A stretch of DNA of 64,000 bases from JAZKFT01 sp965246935 (GTDB taxonomy: Bacteria > Bacteroidota > Bacteroidia > Chitinophagales > Chitinophagaceae), in assembly GCA_965246935.1 (NCBI GenBank), contig CBDFGC010000008.1, positions 372,001 through 436,000 on the forward strand. The letters run 5' to 3'. The notes under the pieces were generated by a model. That model worked only from the letters and a program-made list of their open reading frames with translations, had not been told where the DNA came from and made no database searches. Positions 44,177-53,798 of this stretch are shown in pieces (position 1 is the stretch's first letter; the number at the start of each line of letters is the position of its first letter). The translations under genes and the position numbers were made by a program.

Positions 44177-44299
44177 CTGTTTGTAGCAAACAGACATCAA
44201 TGATGTTGGTGCATGCCACGTAGTGGCTACCTGATCAGAGAAGAGGGGTAGCCACTACGTGGCAATGATTCCCTTTGCCTCTTTGTTTGCTACAAACAG
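44177..44299. repeat. Nested palindromic repeat unit
   Basis: Outer arms CTGTTTGTAGCAAAC (44177-44191) and GTTTGCTACAAACAG (44285-44299), 15 bases perfect; inner arms GCCACGTAGTGGCTACC (44215-44231) and its complement (44247-44263), 17 bases perfect. A GCCCCGATGGGGC hairpin follows immediately. The region 43440-44554 otherwise holds only a terminator and the IS1182 remnant. Confidence 0.75.
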
Positions 44300-44554
44300 A
44301 AAGCCCCGATGGGGCTTAAATTAATGACATTGCTCTAACGGGGAACTCGTTTTTACCTGAAAAATTAGTGGCAACTATGAGTATTTTGAAGTTTCTATAA
44401 AGTTTGATAGTGTCCAAAAGCCCCCTTTAGAGCCTGTCCCGTACCGATAGGTCGGAAGGGTTTGGAACAACTAATGCCGAATAAAGAAATGTTGAAGTTA
44501 TTTTGAAAGTCTCTCTAAAATACAAACCGCTGCAATTATTCCTGAGCCATTATA

Positions 44555-47105
44555 TCAAAAATCAAACTTAAACCGGAAGCGAAGGCCGGATTTGGCAATG
44601 TCTTTATGATCGGTATAAGTAAGCCGCCTGATATAATCTATCCGCAGTATTTTACAGATATTTCCAATGCCTACGCTTGCCTCTATATACGGTTCCTTTT
44701 CCAGGGAATAGATGCTGTTATGCCCCCGAACTCTGGGGAACGCAAATTGTCCTCTCCCCCGCACAGGCTCGTTTTCATCTCTTAGCCCGCCAAACAGCGT
44801 TTTGAACGACATGGCTTCCCGCCACTTTAATTTTCTTAATAACGGAATACGGTTGAAAAGGAACCCATTTAATTTATGGTCTATAAAAATGGAAGCATAG
44901 TGATCACTCACGAATTCAAAGTAATTCATCAGGTTATAGGATTCCAGTTCCAAAGCATAGGTTTGGTTGCCATGATGAATAGATAATAATGGAAAGGGCA
45001 GCTTACCAAATGTGTTACTACCTTCCAGTGTCACATCGGTATATCCAAATTTGGAGAGCAGGATTCTTTTATGAATATTCAGCGACAGTTTTTCATAATT
45101 GTATTCTCCACCTAAAAATCCTTTGATGCCTACGTTCAGCCGTAGGGTAAATATCGGATTGCTTCCTGCAATAGACCTACGCCGCACCTTGCCCTGTACC
45201 AATGCGTTCGTTGGGTGCCCACCGCACTTCGGAAGTGAGTTCTGATGTAGTAAGGGTTCTTATACCGCGGGGAGTACCATTTCGTACCCTGTTATAGGTA
45301 AGAGAACCCAGCGGTGTTTGTTGCCAGTATTCATATCCCAATTTATAATAAAAATGGTTTTGCAATTCGTGCATGTAATCGGCCCTGAAAATGTGGTTGT
45401 ACAGGTATTTATCATTAATGCCCCGTTTAAAAGATATGAAAGGGTTATCCTCTATAATAAATCCAAGATCGTTACCGGGTATGGTTATATCCTGCTGGTA
45501 ACTCAGTTTGATATAATGTTTTGGAAATTCATAGATCGTTTTATTGTTAAATGAGTAAGCTACCCCGCCATAATATTTTACTTTAGTATCCCTGGTGCCA
45601 TATGCTGCATATCCATCCAATACCCATTTTTTGCTGAATGAATTATTGGTACGGGCGCCCAACCGTAACCGGGAACCTTCAACCGGGTTATAGGCGTAGG
45701 TAGTAGATGCCGGCCCAATATCAAACTTTCCCACCTTTACATAACCGGTCATAAGAATATTAGCACCTGTTACAATATTTTTATAGGTCTTTGTTTTGGT
45801 GAGGCTGTCAATATTTGCATACACTTTTTGCTCAGTGCCAACCAGCGGCTGATGCCTGCGGACTACCCAAAAGCTGTCGGTCTGTGGTTTGGTCCTCTTA
45901 TCTTCTATACCTGTTCCATGGTATATGCTATCCGGCTGTGGCTTATTAATAATATAATTTTCATACGATACGGTCCTTTCACCCAAAATACCACCTGCAG
46001 CTTTAGATTGTGTAAGGCCAAAATCTGCCAGCATTTTACTGGATGCAACATGGTATCGGCCATCGCTGCTTTTTTCAAACTGCTGGGTTACGTGCATTGC
46101 TTTTACCCAGTTTACATTAGCATATTTACTAAGGGTAAGATCAATTTTCTGGATGCCATAATTCCCATCCATCGTAATGTACATGGCGCCTCTGAAAAGC
46201 TGGTCGGCAGGGTTGCGGGGCGAAAAATTAAGTTTTATTAACCGGTCGCCATTTTCGGCGGTAATCGTATCTGCAATCAGGTATTTATAAGACGTGGGGC
46301 CATCAGTGGCAATAGGACTCAGAAACTGCGTATTCAGCAGCATAATCGTATTATCATACACATTAATATCCTGGTATAAATAATTCAGGATAGAGCTCAG
46401 GCTTTCAGCATCTATGTACTCACCATAATCTACTTTTTTTTCTGCCAGCACAACCGTTTTTCTTTTAGAAGGATCCCGCCGATAATAGTTTTTCGCTAAT
46501 CTTTCTTCAATGTAAACCGGCATTATTGAGCGTCCGCCTTCTAATTGGTTGGTGTCCCTTTTATCAATCATGAAACTAAAATGTTTCATCAGTTTGCTGT
46601 TCTCCATTTTTTCGGAAAGGCTGCTCAGGGAAAACAACATTTTATCGTATTCTTCATTCTCCACATAGTCGTAGCTTTTTTGCTGGTTGTTTTCTTTGTT
46701 GTCAATTACCAGTCGTATCAGTTCTACAGCAGGATTATTTTTATTGGTATATTTTACTTTATGCGGTTTTACAACCACTTTATTGGCCGTATCATTTGTC
46801 ATCTGCATCAACACATCTGCCACCTGTGTTTTTCCTGTTTGGATGGACTTAATCACTGCATTATAACCGATAAAGGAAAATTGTATGGCGTCGTATTTAT
46901 CGTCGGTAACCAGGCGAAAGCTGCCATTATTATCAGTTACGGAGCCCCTGCGGGCACCTTTAAACATAACCGAAACAGATTTTAGCGGCTGTTGCGTAGT
47001 GGCATCTTTTACAGTACCGGTAATAATAGTAGGCTGGGAAAATAAAAGCAAAAAATTTAGCACAAGGCCCAGGGTAAGGCCCGTTTTGGCTGCAGGTAAA
47101 AGCAT
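44555..47105 (-). pseudogene. DUF5686 / carboxypeptidase-regulatory-like outer-membrane protein, frameshifted
   Basis: A large outer-membrane-type protein: signal segment (LTLGLVLNFLLLFSQ), a carboxypeptidase-regulatory-like domain at residues about 27-115 (ITGTVKDATTQQPLKSVSVMFKGARRGSVTDNNGSFRL) and then the DUF5686 beta-barrel region. The frame from 47105 ends at 45177 after ...WAPNERI; the barrel continues without gap in another frame as LVQGKVRRRSIAGSNPIFTLRLNVGIKG to the stop at 44555. One extra base near 45190 explains the break. Total about 850 residues, the usual length for the family. Cause: point inactivation or assembly indel. Confidence 0.82.
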
Positions 47106-47365
47106 GTTTAAGTAAGGGTATAGAAATTACAGGGCGACCGGCTATGTAGCAAAACAGCAGAGCCGGCAGCAATATAGGTAAAATAAGCTATACAACCTTC
47201 ATGCATCAGCCTGTTATTAAATTTTTATCTGTAAGTGATAATAAAAACCAGTTGCTGCATTACCCGTAATTGTTTTAAATGAAGACACTTTGCCTGTTCT
47301 TCTGACAATAGATTTGTTGCCACTTGGCGTATGTGAATTAAGTTATGAATGCGTGAATACTACCC

Positions 47366-48721
47366 CTACAAAAATCCGGCGATCTGATTTTTGTCTCTCA
47401 ATGGCAATGGCTCCCGGTTCAGAATAATTTCAATAAGTGTAGTGGTAAAAGGATAAAAAAAGTTAATATCTGCATTCTTGAAAAGTGGCGTCAGGTCCAT
47501 GGTAAAAGTGGGATCATCGGGGCCGGGGATAATAGCTGTCGGGCCATCCTCAATATACTTAAAATAGCCCAGCAGTTTGGTGCCGGATGAGGCTATAAAT
47601 TCTACCTGTAATTCCTGGTTGCCGAAACCAGGAATATCATCCAGGTTTATATGAAAGCAACGGTAACTGTTATCTGCAGCATAGGAGTGTACATCCACCT
47701 TTACCAGCGACCAGTCACTCTTTTTAGCGCCGGGTTTCCGTGTTTGTAACTGTAAGTTGTAATCCGTTATCGGATCGCCCCGTTCATCCCTGGCATGTAC
47801 CAGAAATTGCTGCCATTTACCCATCCGGCTGAGTGCGTCTTTTGTTGCGGCAGTGGCGTATGTTACCCACTTGCTGTACTCATCAAAACTAGTTACCTGC
47901 AATGCTTTCGACACCATTTCTATCAGCAGGTTCGAAGGGCTTTCAAGAATCGTGGCATGGTTTAAGCCCGGCGCCGGAATAAAAGGCATCATCAGGTTCA
48001 GCCGTTCATCAATGGGCCATTTTGTAATGGAAGCCATCTTGCTTCCTTCATTGGAAAGCGTAAGATCCAAGGTTATTTTACGGCTGTTGAGTGCACAGCC
48101 CGACCAGCGTACAGTGCCATCCGTAGCGTCTGATTTTGTAAACAAGCCCCGTAGCCCACCGTAATCCTTATTACCGCAAAAAGTAAAAACATAGGGCGTT
48201 GCATCTGTAGGCCCATAAAAAACCTGGTGCTCATCCAGCAGGTCTTTATGTGCCAGGTCCCAGGTAAATTTACTGCCGAGTTCCAGACCATCCAGCACCA
48301 GGTCGCCGGCTTCCATAAAGTCGGGCCCCAACTCCCGGTTGCCTTTAAACAATGCCCCAATAAAGCTGCGGCCTTTATGTGCCAGGGGCGATCCGAAAGA
48401 GGCAGGAGCAATGGCAATGATGCGTTTTACCCGTTCGTGACGGCCATATACGGTAAGCCAAGACCGCAACACCAGCATTCCGGTTGAATGTACCATCGCA
48501 TCAAACGGCTCGTTGGTATTTAGATTGGTTTGCAGTTTCAATGCCCGGTCAAAACCCTCGGCGATATCTTTTATTGTTACTTCATTTGTCAGGGTCAGGT
48601 AGTTGCATATCTGAATATCTGCCTGTTTATAAAGCCCGGTAGCAACCAGGTCATCCCGCCATGTTTTAAAACTATTGCCTGTATCGGAGTAGCCATGTAT
48701 CAGCACTAATGTATTAGGCAT
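47366..48721 (-). CDS. Lipase-like alpha/beta hydrolase with C-terminal extension
   Basis: A 451-residue protein. It starts MPNTLVLIHGYSDTGNSF with the oxyanion HG motif and has the nucleophile region MVHSTGMLVLRSWL (Ser in HSTGM, like Bacteroidota DUF-annotated esterases), IIAIAPASFGSPLAHKG and a late His in LNHATILESP. An Asp in LLDEHQVFYGPTDAT or DGTVRW might complete a triad. The C-terminal 130 residues (FLVHARDERGDPITDYNLQLQTRKPG) look like an immunoglobulin-like beta domain. ATG at 48721 chosen since the longer upstream frame (to 48871) has no similarity. Substrate unknown. Confidence 0.8.
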   Translation of the reverse strand: MPNTLVLIHGYSDTGNSFKTWRDDLVATGLYKQADIQICNYLTLTNEVTIKDIAEGFDRALKLQTNLNTNEPFDAMVHSTGMLVLRSWLTVYGRHERVKRIIAIAPASFGSPLAHKGRSFIGALFKGNRELGPDFMEAGDLVLDGLELGSKFTWDLAHKDLLDEHQVFYGPTDATPYVFTFCGNKDYGGLRGLFTKSDATDGTVRWSGCALNSRKITLDLTLSNEGSKMASITKWPIDERLNLMMPFIPAPGLNHATILESPSNLLIEMVSKALQVTSFDEYSKWVTYATAATKDALSRMGKWQQFLVHARDERGDPITDYNLQLQTRKPGAKKSDWSLVKVDVHSYAADNSYRCFHINLDDIPGFGNQELQVEFIASSGTKLLGYFKYIEDGPTAIIPGPDDPTFTMDLTPLFKNADINFFYPFTTTLIEIILNREPLPLRDKNQIAGFL

Positions 48722-48855
48722 GGAAGTTATTTTTAAGGAGCAGTAAAATAATGGGTGCCTATCAACAAAGCAAGCTTTTCTAACTATTTCTTTTAGAAAA
48801 CTGGTCTGCAACATCATTGGCACATTTTTTACTTCGCCTTTCCTAAATTCTTGTA

Positions 48856-49818
48856 ATGATGAATTCCCCAAACTTTGATGTAGCCCCTGGTGTATGGGGC
48901 GCCAAAGATATTTTTGTCAATTTTTATTTCATACAGGATGGAGAATCAGGCGATTGGGCGCTGATTGATACCGGCCTGAAAACATCGGCCCATAAAATAA
49001 AAAAGATCGCTGCCAGGCTTTTCGGCCCGGATAAAAAACCGGTTTCCATCATTTTAACGCATGGCCATTTCGATCATGTCGGCTCAGTAGCAAGGCTGGC
49101 CGCCAGGTGGCACGTACCGGTATATGCGCACTATATGGAGTTACCTTATCTCACCGGCCGATCCTCTTATCCTCCACCCGACCCCACAGTAGGAGGTGGC
49201 CTAATGGCATCTATGGCGTTTATGTACCCTACATCGCCCATTAATATCGAAAGTATCGTAGAAGCGTTGCCGGAAGATATGACCGTACCCGGCCTGCCCG
49301 GCTGGAAATGGATTTTCACACCCGGACATACCCCAGGCCATATCAGCCTGTACCGCGAAAGTGATAAAGTGCTGATCGCCGGTGATGCATTTGTAACTAC
49401 AAAAGCGGAGTCGGCCATGGCTACCATTAAGCAAACACAGGTAATTAGCGGACCGCCCAAGTATTTTACCCCGGATTGGGAAGCATCGGAGCAATCTGTT
49501 GCTGCATTAGCTGCGCTTGACCCCAACGTAGCGGCAACCGGGCACGGCAAACCAATGCAGGGTGATGAACTGCAGGAACAACTGCATTTATTATCGGACA
49601 ATTTTAAACTGTTGGCAATACCACCGGACGGGCGTTATGTAGGCGACCCTGCGGTGGCGGATGCCAGTGGATTATTATATGTACCCGCCCCAATAAAAGT
49701 GGACCGGCGTTATCAAAGAAACCTGCTCGTACTGGGCTTAGCCGTAACAACGGCCGCACTCACTTTTTGGCTTGCCGGTAAAAGCAAAAAGAAGAAAGGC
49801 TGGAAGCTGTTAAAATAA
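48856..49818 (+). CDS. MBL fold metallo-hydrolase
   Basis: A 320-residue metallo-beta-lactamase-fold hydrolase. The zinc motif is ILTHGHFDHVGS (THxHxDH) at about residue 67, followed by the second ligand region FTPGHTPGHISLY and the late AATGHGKPM. A C-terminal hydrophobic segment (LLVLGLAVTTAALTFWLAG) plus basic tail suggests membrane anchoring. Divergent from the lipase-like gene with a short shared promoter region. Substrate undetermined. Confidence 0.88.
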   Translation: MMNSPNFDVAPGVWGAKDIFVNFYFIQDGESGDWALIDTGLKTSAHKIKKIAARLFGPDKKPVSIILTHGHFDHVGSVARLAARWHVPVYAHYMELPYLTGRSSYPPPDPTVGGGLMASMAFMYPTSPINIESIVEALPEDMTVPGLPGWKWIFTPGHTPGHISLYRESDKVLIAGDAFVTTKAESAMATIKQTQVISGPPKYFTPDWEASEQSVAALAALDPNVAATGHGKPMQGDELQEQLHLLSDNFKLLAIPPDGRYVGDPAVADASGLLYVPAPIKVDRRYQRNLLVLGLAVTTAALTFWLAGKSKKKKGWKLLK

Positions 49819-49835
49819 ACAGGTAAGGATGATTA

Positions 49836-50167
49836 ATTCGAATCAAGTGTTGAGGGCTAAACAGGAAATAAAATTTACGATCTGTTTCTTTTCGATTCGG
49901 TAAGCTATTTGCCTTTCCTAAAAAAAGAATCTCACCTAAATATCCTTTTAGTTGTATTTGTTGAGCTATGCCCAACCCTATTGGTAGAATCCGATAAAAC
50001 AATTTCCAGGTATTTGTTGGGCTGCGCATAACCCCTTTGAATAGCAGGAATTGCTTAATGGGATTGGGCGCTGCCCAATAATACAATTAATTGTCTATAA
50101 GCTCTTACTACCAACAGGATTGGGCGCTGCCCAATAATTCCCGTAAATGTCCACCCTTGATTCGCAT
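49836..50167. mobile_element. MITE-like element, copy 2 (inverted relative to copy 1)
   Basis: 332 bp bounded by ATTCGAATCAAG (49836-49847) and CTTGATTCGCAT (50156-50167), matching copy 1 at 20765-21000 in opposite orientation. Flanks GATTA/GATTC look like a decayed 5-bp target duplication. Inside are several palindromes of the TTGGGCAGCGCCCAA type. It fills most of the gap between the MBL and DUF4846 genes. Confidence 0.8.
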
Positions 50168-50284
50168 GATTCATAATTTTATTTGACATACTCTAATAAA
50201 GCCGTCTTAACATAGGACAGCTTTATTTTTTTCGTGATTATGGAAATGTGGTGATACCGCTTCATACGGCTTAGTAGCAAGCTT

Positions 50285-51094
50285 ATGAAACGTTATTTTC
50301 TTATACTAATTGCTGTATTGGCCGGTGTTGTATTTGGCTATTTTTCTTCTGATAAAAAGGAGAAAAAGGTTCTCCCGGCGAAGGGTTTTCACACTGCAGA
50401 AAAAACAGTTATCCGTGATGCCCCGGCGGTTATTCCACCTTACATTAAAAATATTTTACCGCCACCGGGTTTTATACTAACCGATGTTCCAGGAAACCGC
50501 TTTGGCCAATGGCTACAGCAGCTACCACTCCGTAAAGATAATACCGTTTACTTATTTGACGGCAGTAAGAAAAAAAACCAATCATTGCATTATGCTGTGC
50601 TGGATGTGCCCTATAACCGCCATCCGCTGCAACAATGTGCCGATGCGGTTATGCGCCTGCGGGCCGAGTACATTTTCGAAACAGGAGCCGAACAAAATAT
50701 CCGTTTTTTTCACCGGGGAAATGACTGGTTCACCTGCCCGGCCAAATGTACCCGGCCACAATTGGAAGCTTTCTTAAATACTGTTTTTAGCTGGTGCGGT
50801 AGTTACAACCTGCAGGCACAGTTAAAACCGGTTGCACCTATTCAACAGATACAAACAGGAGATGTATTTGTAAAAGGTGGGTCGCCGGGCCATGCCATGG
50901 TGGTAGCAGCCGTGGCACAAAATGATAAAGGCGAAAAGGTATTCCTGCTGCTGCAAAGTTTTATGCCGGCACAGGATATTCACATTGTCATTAATCCATA
51001 CGATCAGCAGCTATCGCCCTGGTATCGCACATCTGCCGCAACGATTGCCACGCCCGGCTGGACGTTTACCGCAGCAGATTTGAGAAGGTGGTGA
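50285..51094 (+). CDS. DUF4846 domain protein, exported
   Basis: A 269-residue protein with an N-terminal hydrophobic signal/anchor (YFLILIAVLAGVVFGYF). The rest follows the DUF4846 pattern: FGQWLQQLPLRKDNTVYLFDGSKKKNQ, HPLQQCADAVMRLRAEYIFE, NTVFSWCGSYNLQAQLKPV and the strongly conserved QTGDVFVKGGSPGHAMVVAAVAQ. Function unknown; the last motif with Gly-Ser-Pro-Gly-His-Ala resembles NlpC/P60-like cores, so a peptidase-like role is possible. Monocistronic. Confidence 0.85.
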   Translation: MKRYFLILIAVLAGVVFGYFSSDKKEKKVLPAKGFHTAEKTVIRDAPAVIPPYIKNILPPPGFILTDVPGNRFGQWLQQLPLRKDNTVYLFDGSKKKNQSLHYAVLDVPYNRHPLQQCADAVMRLRAEYIFETGAEQNIRFFHRGNDWFTCPAKCTRPQLEAFLNTVFSWCGSYNLQAQLKPVAPIQQIQTGDVFVKGGSPGHAMVVAAVAQNDKGEKVFLLLQSFMPAQDIHIVINPYDQQLSPWYRTSAATIATPGWTFTAADLRRW

Positions 51095-51291
51095 TTTTAT
51101 CGCACAGAGCTAAGGAGAAAAGGAGGAATACAATAACTTTCTTTTATGTTGATTTACTAAATTACCGGATGGTTTACCATTGAGACATAATTACATAATC
51201 CTTGTAATGCGGCAGAAAAATGTGATTTGTTTCTTCTGTATTTCTCCTTTCCTCCTTAGCTCTGTGCGAAACATTCCATGCGAAACATTCA

Positions 51292-52224
51292 TTACCGCAT
51301 CAGCAATTCGCAGGGTTTCAGACCGGTATGCTTTTTAAATGCAGTAGAAAAATGAGAGATCGAGGAATAGCCAAGTAACTCAGCAACATCCGTAACGCTC
51401 AGGCTTTTTTCGTATAATAAGTATTTGGCATGTTCCATCCGCTGCCCCTGGTAAAAATCAAAAATAGTAGTGCCAAACATTTCTTTGAAACCTTTTTTCA
51501 AATAGCATTCATTGGTGGCTACTTTACGTGCCAGCTCCTTAATGGTAATCGGTTCACCAATACGTTGCAACAAAATTTCCCGGGCTTTTATAATCCTATC
51601 CCGGTCCTCTTCATTCGCCAGAAACTTACAGGCAAACAATTCATCTTTTTCGCCATACAGGCAATCAAGGCTATACAGTAGCAAGGCCTGTATTTGTGCA
51701 TTTACGAAAATATTACTCAGGCTATCGGTGTAGCGATGGGTACACAGGCTTTCCAGCACCAGGCGGTTTTTATCGCACAGGGGTACAATATGCAACACTG
51801 CCTGTTCATATTGAAACGAAAGAACCTGCCCGGCCCGGGTACTATTTAATTGCCCATGTAAAAACTGGCTTAAATAAGATGGGGTAAACCGAAAGGAAAA
51901 GGTATCCAGTGTCTCGGTGATTTCCTGGCAGCCGGTAGCCATTTTTTTACATTTTCCATCGCTGCAATCGGGATGGCTGCAATAGTAATTACCGGCTACG
52001 CAAAACTTTAGTTCCAGGCTATTTTCAATACTGCTTTTTTCTATATAATTGTAAGCAAGCATGCCAACATCTTCTACCTGCCAGTTATCCATTTTGCGGT
52101 AGCGGCTGATAGTGTATTGTACAGAGTTAGGAATGATTTTTTCCTGGTGATGTAGTAGTTCCAGTTCTTCCGGCATTACCTCCTGCCGTAAAGATTCATG
52201 TAAGATAGATAATGATGTTGCCAT
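51292..52224 (-). CDS. AraC family transcriptional regulator
   Basis: A 310-residue regulator. The C-terminal 100 residues carry the two HTH motifs of AraC/XylS proteins (TIKELARKVATNECYLKKGFKEMFGTTIFDFYQGQRMEHAKYLLYEKSLSVTDVAELLGYSSISHFSTAFKKHTGLKP). The N-terminal part (GYYCSHPDCSDGKCKK, a Cys-rich loop) is unusual and could bind metal or sense redox. ATG at 52224 is chosen; the upstream in-frame TTG at 52242 is inside the promoter box. It lies between the DUF4846 gene and the polyketide operon; control of that operon is a guess. Confidence 0.88.
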   Translation of the reverse strand: MATSLSILHESLRQEVMPEELELLHHQEKIIPNSVQYTISRYRKMDNWQVEDVGMLAYNYIEKSSIENSLELKFCVAGNYYCSHPDCSDGKCKKMATGCQEITETLDTFSFRFTPSYLSQFLHGQLNSTRAGQVLSFQYEQAVLHIVPLCDKNRLVLESLCTHRYTDSLSNIFVNAQIQALLLYSLDCLYGEKDELFACKFLANEEDRDRIIKAREILLQRIGEPITIKELARKVATNECYLKKGFKEMFGTTIFDFYQGQRMEHAKYLLYEKSLSVTDVAELLGYSSISHFSTAFKKHTGLKPCELLMR

Positions 52225-52239
52225 GAAATGATGTTGCTG

Positions 52240-52247
52240 CAAATTTA
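52240..52247 (-). promoter_or_regulatory. Putative -7 box of AraC-family gene
   Basis: Minus-strand TAAATTTG, a TAnnTTTG match ending 15 bases upstream of the ATG at 52224. If correct the leader is very short. Confidence 0.35.
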
Positions 52248-52392
52248 AAGTACGAACATAGATAATAGCCGGAAGCAGCAGTTAATGACTTTTGTGTGAC
52301 AATACAGGAGAAGGCAGGTATCAGCAGTCAGCTTTCAGGTGTTAGAAATTATAGTCAAACCGGCTTAAAGTACAGTATTAATAGACACTGAT

Positions 52393-52424
52393 AGCTGATA
52401 GCTAATGCCTGACAGCTATCAGCT
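52393..52424. repeat. AGCTGATAGCT inverted repeat
   Basis: AGCTGATAGCT (52393-52403) and AGCTATCAGCT (52414-52424), perfect 11-base arms, with more CTGATAGCTGATAGC-type sequence around. It lies at the 3' end of the flavoprotein gene and may act as a terminator. Confidence 0.5.
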
Positions 52425-53553
52425 AAAAATCTTTTCCATGCGTAGCTGCAATTAAAGCGCTGGAAACAAAAGGCATTGCTTTCATGGTTTTTAAAAACAA
52501 TGCTGTGGTATTTTTTCCGCCAAACAACTTTTGCACTTGCCGGCCTACCCACAGGCGGCTGGCAAATTGTTGCTGCCAGGCTTTTGTATAAGCAGCTTCC
52601 ATTTGGGGCCGGGTGATCTGATGCTTCAGAAAAGAATGAATGGCTTCATATGCCAACTTGCTGCCATGCATAGCCATGCTCATACCGTTGCCACACAGCG
52701 GTGTAATCATACCTGCGGCATCGCCCAGCATCAGTACACCATTTTCAACCTGCGCTTTTTTGCGAAAGCTTACCTGCGAAATGGTGAGGGGCTCCGTGTA
52801 TAAAAATGTTGCTGCTGAAAAGATGTGCCGCAATTGCCGATTTTGCTGCAACACCATTTTTTCCATTGCGGTAATGGAATTTTGATTTGCGGCAAGGTTG
52901 GCTGCTGTTGTAAGATAACACAGGCAGGATTTTCCATCTTCAATAGCCGACATGCCGCAATAGCCGTCCCTAAAATTATGCAGCGCTATCGTATTAGTCG
53001 GATGCGGATACCGGATATGATACTTTACACCAATATAATTATTCAGCTTGTTCTTTTTTTGCAATGCGAAAGGCCGTTTCCACTTCACATCCAGGTTGCT
53101 CCGCTTGCCAAATGCACCGGCCGCAATGGCAGATGAAAAATTACCTGCGGTAGTTGTCAGGGTAAACTGATCGTTCTCAAAATCTATATCATTTACTTTA
53201 GTTTGCGTAAAAACCGTTACGCCCTTTTGTACTGCCATCTGGTACATCTGATGATCCAGCGTGTACCGGCTAATGCCAAACCCGCCTAATGGCAAGTCGA
53301 AGTCATATAACCTGCCATCCATATCTGATAACTGCAACTTTTGAATATGCGGTACCTGCATTTTCGAGAGTGGCACACCCAGCCTTGTCAAAAAATCATA
53401 ACTCTCCATACTGATATATTCACCACAAACCTTATGAAACGGGTATTGTTCTTTTTCAAATAAAATAACGCTGTAGCCTGCATTTGCGGCCTGTATAGAG
53501 AGGCAAAGCCCCGCCAATCCACCGCCGATAATGGCTATTTGATAATACCTCAC
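52423..53553 (-). CDS. FAD-dependent oxidoreductase of polyketide cluster
   Basis: A flavoprotein monooxygenase/geranylgeranyl-reductase-like protein (about 376 residues). FAD motif YQIAIIGGGLAGLCLSIQAA, then VILFEKEQYPFHKVCGEYIS, and ENGVLMLGDAAGMITPLCGNGMSMAMHG, the conserved GD motif. A GTG start at 53553 puts the FAD motif at the normal position; an ATG 26 codons upstream (53631) would translate a palindromic repeat (53548-53630) as leader, so the GTG is preferred. In the streptomycete srs pathway the third enzyme is a flavoprotein that hydroxylates the resorcinol ring; a similar tailoring role is plausible here. Last gene of the operon. Confidence 0.82.
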   Translation of the reverse strand: MRYYQIAIIGGGLAGLCLSIQAANAGYSVILFEKEQYPFHKVCGEYISMESYDFLTRLGVPLSKMQVPHIQKLQLSDMDGRLYDFDLPLGGFGISRYTLDHQMYQMAVQKGVTVFTQTKVNDIDFENDQFTLTTTAGNFSSAIAAGAFGKRSNLDVKWKRPFALQKKNKLNNYIGVKYHIRYPHPTNTIALHNFRDGYCGMSAIEDGKSCLCYLTTAANLAANQNSITAMEKMVLQQNRQLRHIFSAATFLYTEPLTISQVSFRKKAQVENGVLMLGDAAGMITPLCGNGMSMAMHGSKLAYEAIHSFLKHQITRPQMEAAYTKAWQQQFASRLWVGRQVQKLFGGKNTTALFLKTMKAMPFVSSALIAATHGKDF

Positions 53554-53630
53554 CCCCTGCCCCTCTCCAACAAAGTTGGAGAGGGGTGCCTCTTTAGAAC
53601 TTTGCGAATAGTTATGCATTAGCGGGTTCA
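53548..53630. repeat. REP-like palindromic repeat, copy B
   Basis: CCTCACCCCCTGCCCCTCTC, core CTCCAAC...GTTGGAG, GGGGTGCCTCT and a tail GCATTAGCGGGTTCA. Same order as copy A (4171-4250). Its first bases form the likely GTG start codon region of the flavoprotein gene. Confidence 0.7.
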
Positions 53631-53715
53631 TGCTCTTTGAACGTTGTTGGTTACTTTCAGGCGGCGGGTTGATGCTGCTTAAATATTATAACGTATTTTG
53701 AATATTTGATTCTTT

Positions 53716-53798
53716 TGAACCCATTCCTACATTTTGTAATGAATGCCAGGTAGAGGCACCCCTCTACACCGACAGGTGGAGAGGGGCCGGGGGTGAGG
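53716..53798. repeat. REP-like palindromic repeat, copy C (inverted)
   Basis: In plus orientation TGAACCCATT...AATG, AGGCACCCCTCTACACCGAC, AGGTGGAGAGGGGCCGGGGG and TGAGG, the reverse of copies A and B. It overlaps the 3' end of the methyltransferase gene and supplies its last codons (SPPAPLHLSV). Confidence 0.7.
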
